A stretch of 36,933 bases of DNA, taken from the NCBI RefSeq assembly GCF_030160635.1, contig NZ_BSOS01000022.1, forward strand, positions 1 through 36,933, given 5' to 3'. The position numbers and the translations under genes are program-made. Shown piece by piece: positions 31,722-36,933 of this stretch. The notes under the pieces were generated by a model. It did not search any database, was not told the origin of the DNA, and saw only the letters and a list, made by a program, of their open reading frames with translations. The DNA comes from Acidocella aquatica (lineage in GTDB: Bacteria > Pseudomonadota > Alphaproteobacteria > Acetobacterales > Acetobacteraceae). Each line of letters starts with the position of its first letter. The first letter of the stretch is position 1.

Positions 31722-32354
31722 GTGGAACGGCCCGAAAATGCTGATGTGGAAGATGCGCTGGTGCCGCTCTCAGCCCTGCAGCACTACCTGTTCTGCCCCC
31801 GGCAATGCGCGCTCATTCATGTGGAGCAAAGCTGGGCGGAAGACGGCGCCACCGCCGAGGGCCGTTTGCTGCATGAACGTACTGATGCCGGCAAGCCAGA
31901 TCGCCGCCAGGGCATAAAAATCCTGCGGTCGCTGACCATCCGGTCATTCACCCTTGGCGTGACCGGCAAAGCCGACGTGGTGGAGATGCATGGAACTCAG
32001 CCTTATCCGGTGGAATATAAACGCGGACGGCCAAAAACCCATCGCGCCGATGAGGTCCAACTCTGCGCGCAGGCAGTCTGCCTGGAAGAAATGTTTGGCG
32101 TACCAGTCCCTGAAGGCGCGCTGTTTTACGGCGAGACGCGCCGGCGGACGGTTGTTGCGTTCGATGCCGGGTTGCGGGCGCTCACTGCGCAGGCTGCGGC
32201 AGATACGCGGAAAATGATCGCGGCAGGAAAAACTCCACCGCCGGTTTTTACGCCAGCTTGTGAGAAATGCTCGATGCAGGAAATTTGCCGCCCGCAACGG
32301 CTGGAAAAGCCTCCACACATCGCAAACTGGTTAGCCAGCCAGATCGGCGTATAA
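31722..32354 (+). CDS. cas4: Cas4, RecB-like nuclease of the adaptation module
   Basis: A 210-residue protein from a GTG start directly abutting the cas7c stop. LSALQHYLFCPRQCALIHVE supplies the first cysteines, TGKADVVEM and YPVEYKRGRPKTHRADEVQL the nuclease acids and lysine (D, ExK), and CEKCSMQEICRP the C-terminal cysteines of the 4Fe-4S cluster. Cas4 trims prespacers and ensures PAM-correct integration with Cas1. The next gene starts on the base after its stop. Confidence 0.93.
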   Translation: MERPENADVEDALVPLSALQHYLFCPRQCALIHVEQSWAEDGATAEGRLLHERTDAGKPDRRQGIKILRSLTIRSFTLGVTGKADVVEMHGTQPYPVEYKRGRPKTHRADEVQLCAQAVCLEEMFGVPVPEGALFYGETRRRTVVAFDAGLRALTAQAAADTRKMIAAGKTPPPVFTPACEKCSMQEICRPQRLEKPPHIANWLASQIGV

Positions 32355-33395
32355 ATGCGCCGCCACCTCAACACCATCTACGTCACGAGCGAAGATGCCT
32401 GGGTCCGCAAAGACGGCGCAAACATCGTGGTGGAGGTGGATGGCGCGGAGCGGGGGCGCGCCCCGATCCATATGATTGGCGGGCTGGTCTGTTTCGGTCG
32501 GGCCGGCGCCTCCCCCGCCGTGCTGGCCGCCTGCGCGGAAGCCGGGGTAGGCGTGTCTCTCCTCACCCCGAACGGCAAGTTCATCGCACGGGTGGAAGGG
32601 CCACGCAGCGGCAATGTTCTGCTCCGCCGCGCCCAGTACCGGCTGGCCGACAACCCGCTTCAGGCCACCGAAATCGTCCGTGGTATCATTGCCGCCAAAG
32701 CGGCCAACCAGCGTACTGTCATCCGCCGCGCCTTGCGCGACCATGGCGCGGGCATGGCGGCGGCGGCACGAGCCACGCTGGAAGCCGCTGAAACCAGACT
32801 CACCGATATCGCGCGACGGACGCTGCGTGGCACTGAAATCGCCGGCCTGCGCGGGATCGAGGGGGAAGCCGCCCAGGTTTATTTTTCCGTTTTCGACCAC
32901 CTCATCCTGGTCGAAGACCGGTCCTTCGCCTTTACCGGCCGCTCCCGCCGGCCGCCACTGGATCGGATCAATGCCCTGCTGTCCTTCCTTTACGCCATGC
33001 TGGGACATGATTGCCGCTCCGCGCTGGAGAGCGTCGGTCTTGACCCGCAAGTCGGATTTTTGCACGCAGATCGGCCCGGCCGGGCCAGCTTGGCGCTGGA
33101 TTTAATGGAGGAAATGCGCCCGGTACTGGCAGACCGGCTGGCGCTTAGTCTGGTCAACCGGCGCCAGTTGGTGGCGAAGGACTTTATCATAGAAGTAGGC
33201 GGCGCGGTTTTGCTAACCGATGCCGCCCGGAAGGAGTTGCTGGTTGCATACCAGGAGCGGAAAAAGGATGAACTGATGCATCCATTTCTCGGTGAGAAAG
33301 TAACCCTGGGGCTGGTGCCGCATATTCAGGCGCAGTTGATGGCACGTCATCTGCGCGGCGATATCGACGGCTATCCGGCGTTCATCTGGAAATGA
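32355..33395 (+). CDS. cas1: Cas1 integrase
   Basis: A 346-residue type I-C Cas1 with an N-terminal beta domain (MRRHLNTIYVTSEDAWVRKD) and C-terminal helical catalytic domain: LRGIEGEAAQVYFSVF carries the glutamate, VGFLHADRPGRASLALDLME the histidine and aspartate/glutamate metal ligands. It integrates spacers at the leader end with Cas2. ATG 32355 abuts cas4 without a gap. Full length. Confidence 0.95.
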   Translation: MRRHLNTIYVTSEDAWVRKDGANIVVEVDGAERGRAPIHMIGGLVCFGRAGASPAVLAACAEAGVGVSLLTPNGKFIARVEGPRSGNVLLRRAQYRLADNPLQATEIVRGIIAAKAANQRTVIRRALRDHGAGMAAAARATLEAAETRLTDIARRTLRGTEIAGLRGIEGEAAQVYFSVFDHLILVEDRSFAFTGRSRRPPLDRINALLSFLYAMLGHDCRSALESVGLDPQVGFLHADRPGRASLALDLMEEMRPVLADRLALSLVNRRQLVAKDFIIEVGGAVLLTDAARKELLVAYQERKKDELMHPFLGEKVTLGLVPHIQAQLMARHLRGDIDGYPAFIWK

Positions 33396-33402
33396 CGCTT
33401 CT

Positions 33403-33693
33403 ATGTTGATGCTGATTACCTACGATGTGAGCACAATTAATCCTGCTGGCCGCAAGCGGCTGCGCCGCGTTGCAAAAGCCTGCCTGGATTACGGCCAGCG
33501 GGTGCAGAATTCCGTGTTTGAATGCGAGGTTGACCCGGCGCAATGGGCTGCTTTGCGAGGGCGTCTGGTCTCAGAGATCAAGATAGAGGAAGATAGCCTT
33601 CGGTTCTATCGCCTCGGCGCTGACGGTAGACGTCGAGTCGAGCACGTTGGCGCAAAGCCAGCGACCGATTTGGAAGGTCCGCTGCTGTTTTAG
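33403..33693 (+). CDS. cas2: Cas2
   Basis: A 96-residue ferredoxin-like protein: MLMLITYDVSTINPAGRKRL, RRVAKACLDYGQRVQNSVFE and CEVDPAQWAALRGRLVSEI, ending DLEGPLLF. The conserved aspartate is at residue 8. It bridges two Cas1 dimers during spacer integration. ATG 33409 is an alternative start. It is the last cas gene before the leader. Confidence 0.95.
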   Translation: MLMLITYDVSTINPAGRKRLRRVAKACLDYGQRVQNSVFECEVDPAQWAALRGRLVSEIKIEEDSLRFYRLGADGRRRVEHVGAKPATDLEGPLLF

Positions 33694-33874
33694 ACCCGCG
33701 CGAACATAGAGCTGTTGGGACTTGGTCGGCAGGTTCGCGCTGAGAGTGATCTTTGATAATTGAATAGGTTAGCGACCTGCCGTGTGATCGAAGTTTTGGG
33801 GTATGCCGTTCAGGCGGCAGGTTCGCGCATCGTTAGTGATTTATCGTTTGATTATCTTGTGATAATCGTACGCA
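33694..33874 (+). promoter_or_regulatory. CRISPR leader with repeated motifs
   Basis: The 181 bases between cas2 and the first repeat are AT-richer than the flanks. CGGCAGGTTCGCGC occurs twice in direct orientation (33727-33740, 33815-33828), with inverted partial copies GCGCGAAC (33698-33705) and GCGACCTGCCG (33772-33782). A palindrome GATTATC-TTGT-GATAATC (33850-33867) lies 7 bases before repeat 1; its TGTGATAAT could be an extended -10 for the pre-crRNA. The motifs may be integration-factor or adaptation-complex sites. Confidence 0.7.
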
Positions 33875-36851
33875 GTCGCCCCCTCGCGCGGGGGCGTGGA
33901 TCGAAACATTTTTTCTCCGCCCCCGACGCCTTAACGAGCCGTCGCCCCCTCGCGCGGGGGCGTGGATCGAAACACGTTACGAACTCCGCCTCCTTTGCAA
34001 GAAGGGCAGTCGCCCCCTCGCGCGGGGGCGTGGATCGAAACGTCGCCAGCAATGCAGGCAATTCGATCGTCACGGTCGCCCCCTCGCGCGGGGGCGTGGA
34101 TCGAAACAGTTTCAGGTCGGGGGTTGTAAAAAACGCATGGCTCGTCGCCCCCTCGCGCGGGGGCGTGGATCGAAACGTTGGTGTGCAGCGCATGGCGATG
34201 GGGGGTGTTGTCGCCCCCTCGCGCGGGGGCGTGGATCGAAACCTGCAGCGGGTGTTTGAGGAATGGCTATATATGGTCGCCCCCTCGCGCGGGGGCGTGG
34301 ATCGAAACACAAACCTGTACACACGCGGCGCCACAGATCGCGTCGCCCCCTCGCGCGGGGGCGTGGATCGAAACAGGATACGCCGCCACGATCGCCGCCA
34401 ACGCGCCTGTCGCCCCCTCGCGCGGGGGCGTGGATCGAAACAAGGATTCTGTGGACACTGACGGTCCGCAGGATGGTCGCCCCCTCGCGCGGGGGCGTGG
34501 ATCGAAACCGAAGAGATATTTGAACCGCACCCCCCGGAAATTGTCGCCCCCTCGCGCGGGGGCGTGGATCGAAACATTTGCGGTCGGTTTTGCCAGCGTT
34601 CAAAATTTGTCGCCCCCTCGCGCGGGGGCGTGGATCGAAACATCTCGCGATTATCCGAGGTATCGTCGCCCTCAGTCGCCCCCTCGCGCGGGGGCGTGGA
34701 TCGAAACCGCCAGTCTTGGCACCGCGCGGCCCTGGCGGTCCGTCGCCCCCTCGCGCGGGGGCGTGGATCGAAACAGCTTTCGCCCCACAATCGGCCCAGG
34801 AGCCCGTGGTCGCCCCCTCGCGCGGGGGCGTGGATCGAAACACCTCGGCGCGATGCAGCGCAGCGATTGGAACACCGGTCGCCCCCTCGCGCGGGGGCGT
34901 GGATCGAAACACTGCGCAATCCGCGTTGCTCGGCTGATATGGTGTCGCCCCCTCGCGCGGGGGCGTGGATCGAAACTCCGCAATCGTCCTCTCAACCTCC
35001 CCGGCGGCTGTCGCCCCCTCGCGCGGGGGCGTGGATCGAAACATTAGGTAAAGGGTGAATTACTGTGGAAAGTATTGGTCGCCCCCTCGCGCGGGGGCGT
35101 GGATCGAAACTCACGCTGCCCGCCGGTTCGGAAATTGACGCCAACGTCGCCCCCTCGCGCGGGGGCGTGGATCGAAACCTGGACGATACGATGCGCGCGC
35201 AGCTTCTCGGAGGTCGCCCCCTCGCGCGGGGGCGTGGATCGAAACATGACCACCGAAGAACAAAAGCGCCTGCGCGCAGGTCGCCCCCTCGCGCGGGGGC
35301 GTGGATCGAAACATCATGCTGCCGCCCCTTGCCAATTTATCCACAACGTCGCCCCCTCGCGCGGGGGCGTGGATCGAAACGTTCTCGGTCTCACGGCTGG
35401 ATACTTCGGGCCGGGTCGCCCCCTCGCGCGGGGGCGTGGATCGAAACGCCTGCGGCAAGCTGCCCGCCGGGACGCGGTATGTCGCCCCCTCGCGCGGGGG
35501 CGTGGATCGAAACCGGCAATACGCCGGGTGCTGGTGGTGGCGCGGGCGTCGCCCCCTCGCGCGGGGGCGTGGATCGAAACCGCGCAGTCATCTGGGCAAA
35601 AGCTGGGCAGTATGTCGCCCCCTCGCGCGGGGGCGTGGATCGAAACGCATCCGACGAAGGAATTTTTAGGAATGATCCTGTCGCCCCCTCGCGCGGGGGC
35701 GTGGATCGAAACCGTCATCGGGCAGCGTAGTGGTCCAGTTTTACTGGTCGCCCCCTCGCGCGGGGGCGTGGATCGAAACAAAGAGGCGCTATCGAAATGA
35801 AGCCAGGAGCTGAAGTCGCCCCCTCGCGCGGGGGCGTGGATCGAAACAGGTATCGTCCGGCACGGTTGACGCCGCGCCGCTTGTCGCCCCCTCGCGCGGG
35901 GGCGTGGATCGAAACTTTACAACAGATGGAATATGCTCGTGGCTTTTGTGTCGCCCCCTCGCGCGGGGGCGTGGATCGAAACTGACAAGACCGGCTTCGA
36001 GCAGGCCAAGCCGGAAGTCGCCCCCTCGCGCGGGGGCGTGGATCGAAACCAGTTCCGCGAATGTAATAGGTTTTGATGTTATGTCGCCCCCTCGCGCGGG
36101 GGCGTGGATCGAAACCCACATGGGCCGCTTGATAGCGACTACAACATTGTCGCCCCCTCGCGCGGGGGCGTGGATCGAAACTGGCTGGCGATGTGGGGGT
36201 TTAGGTGATGGTGCGTCGCCCCCTCGCGCGGGGGCGTGGATCGAAACAGACTGGCGTTTATGTCAGCGGTGGCAAGATCGTGTCGCCCCCTCGCGCGGGG
36301 GCGTGGATCGAAACGGCCAAGGCCAACGGAAACAAGGATAAGCAAATGTCGCCCCCTCGCGCGGGGGCGTGGATCGAAACTGGATGGCTGGTTTGATGCG
36401 CTGAATGACGGCCGTCGCCCCCTCGCGCGGGGGCGTGGATCGAAACTACGCCGACGAGGCAAACCGCCAGGTGCGCGAGTGTCGCCCCCTCGCGCGGGGG
36501 CGTGGATCGAAACTTTACAGACATCGACGAAGGCCGCGACTACAGAGTCGCCCCCTCGCGCGGGGGCGTGGATCGAAACGGCCCCATGCGATACGCAGCA
36601 ACCTTGACCGGGTTGTCGCCCCCTCGCGCGGGGGCGTGGATCGAAACATCCGTTGTTAGCGGCTCGCCTTACATTGCGCTGGTCGCCCCCTCGCGCGGGG
36701 GCGTGGATCGAAACTCCATGTGCGGCGTCGTGTTTAGCGTGCAATGACGGTCGCCCCCTCGCGCGGGGGCGTGGATCGAAACCGGGGCCGAATGGCTGGG
36801 ATTGTATCCCGGTTGATGGTCGCCCCCTCGCGCGGGGGCGTGGATCGAAAC
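33875..36851 (+). CRISPR. Type I-C CRISPR array, 45 repeats and 44 complete spacers
   Basis: The 33-bp repeat starts GTCGCCCCCTCGCG and ends CGTGGATCGAAAC; it folds as CGCCCCC-TCGCGC-GGGGGCG with the 11-nt handle TGGATCGAAAC behind it, typical of type I-C. Repeat starts run from 33875 to 36819. Spacers are 33-36 bp and I see no duplicated one. All 45 repeats appear identical, including the last, so no degenerate trailer-end repeat is seen. The orientation follows the handle and the cas2-leader side: newest spacers are on the left. Long apparent ORFs through the array are artefacts of the repeat (66-69 bp period). Confidence 0.99.
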
Positions 36852-36933
36852 CGGAGATTGATACCCCTGGCTGTGACAAGCAATTTTGGCCCACTTGTGC
36901 TGACGAATTTTGGCCCACCCCCGGGGTTTGAGG
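36852..36933. mobile_element. Cut spacer followed by an IS21-like element end (partial)
   Basis: After the last repeat only 20 bases (36852-36871) look like spacer. From 36872, TGTGACAAGC begins a stretch with a 13-bp direct repeat AATTTTGGCCCAC at 36882-36894 and 36906-36918, each preceded by a TGAC-like word. Terminal TGT and multiple subterminal repeats are a feature of IS21-family ends. The element continues beyond the window. The identification is moderate; the break of array periodicity is certain. Confidence 0.55.

Noticed and set aside
33852-36931. Long open frames on both strands through the array, with repeated APSRGGVDRN or RSTPPREGAT text
   Set aside because: They are translations of the identical CRISPR repeats and change with each spacer; no gene starts or ribosome sites support them.

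Overview
The window reads as an accessory, mobile-DNA-rich region of an alphaproteobacterium. An Acetobacteraceae-like acidophile is my guess, from the GC-rich coding style, the HU, YbaK and BrnT/BrnA-type genes, the DUF2786 families and the type I-C CRISPR repeat; nothing in the window fixes the species. No rRNA or tRNA genes were recognised.

Layout. Bases 1-2330 hold a leftward operon: an exported Dsb-like thioredoxin-fold protein, a two-helix membrane protein and a small lipoprotein, plus an unknown gene. It may be the edge of a conjugation cluster. Bases 3000-5140 hold an IS110-family transposase split by a roughly 0.8 kb insert with 65-bp inverted repeats and a tyrosine-recombinase remnant. 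Bases 5243-9650 hold small genes (WGR protein, HU, YbaK) mixed with decayed ones, including an IS630 relic and a BrnT toxin broken by one base while its antitoxin is intact. Bases 9754-11666 are a leftward three-gene operon (DUF2786 protein, HExxH metallopeptidase, cyclotransferase-like protein), facing a 1104-residue SWIM-SNF2 helicase (12033-15347). Bases 15359-25496 look like a defence island: two complete HipB-HipA modules, relics of ParE, SRAP (YedK) and AbiEii, an intact TOTE-type primase-helicase and a second DUF2786 gene.

Bases 25692-36851 form a complete type I-C CRISPR-Cas locus: cas3, a 314-bp gap, cas5c-cas8c-cas7c-cas4-cas1-cas2 in tight coupling, a leader, and 45 identical 33-bp repeats with 44 spacers of 33-36 bp. 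The array appears to be cut in its 45th spacer by the end of an IS21-like element at the right edge of the window.

The most interesting signal is in the cas3-cas5 gap, which does not look like ordinary spacer DNA. It contains (i) a sigma70-like promoter (TTGAAC, 17 bp, GATAAT; 28027-28055); (ii) a 38-codon ORF with a Shine-Dalgarno-like sequence, opening with five arginine codons in a row (28115-28231); and (iii) a degenerate mini-CRISPR (28197-28285) made of a hairpin plus the repeat 3' handle CGTGGATCGAAAT, a 30-nt spacer-like segment, and a second hairpin sharing CGCCCCC/GGGGGC with the array repeat. The first 10 nt of the spacer-like segment, ATTGAACGTG, match exactly and in register a site next to a canonical type I-C PAM (TTC), and this site covers the -35 box of the promoter. 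Matching then mostly breaks down. This is the layout of CreTA or CreR systems, in which Cascade loaded with a crRNA-like RNA represses, without cleaving, a toxin or cas promoter. I infer a type I-C CreTA/CreR-like module that guards or autoregulates this CRISPR-Cas locus. A perfect 23-bp inverted repeat places a second copy of the PAM and seed on the opposite strand.

Many genes in the left two thirds carry single-base frameshifts, several in or beside homopolymers. This could be real decay or residual sequencing error, and raw reads would settle it.
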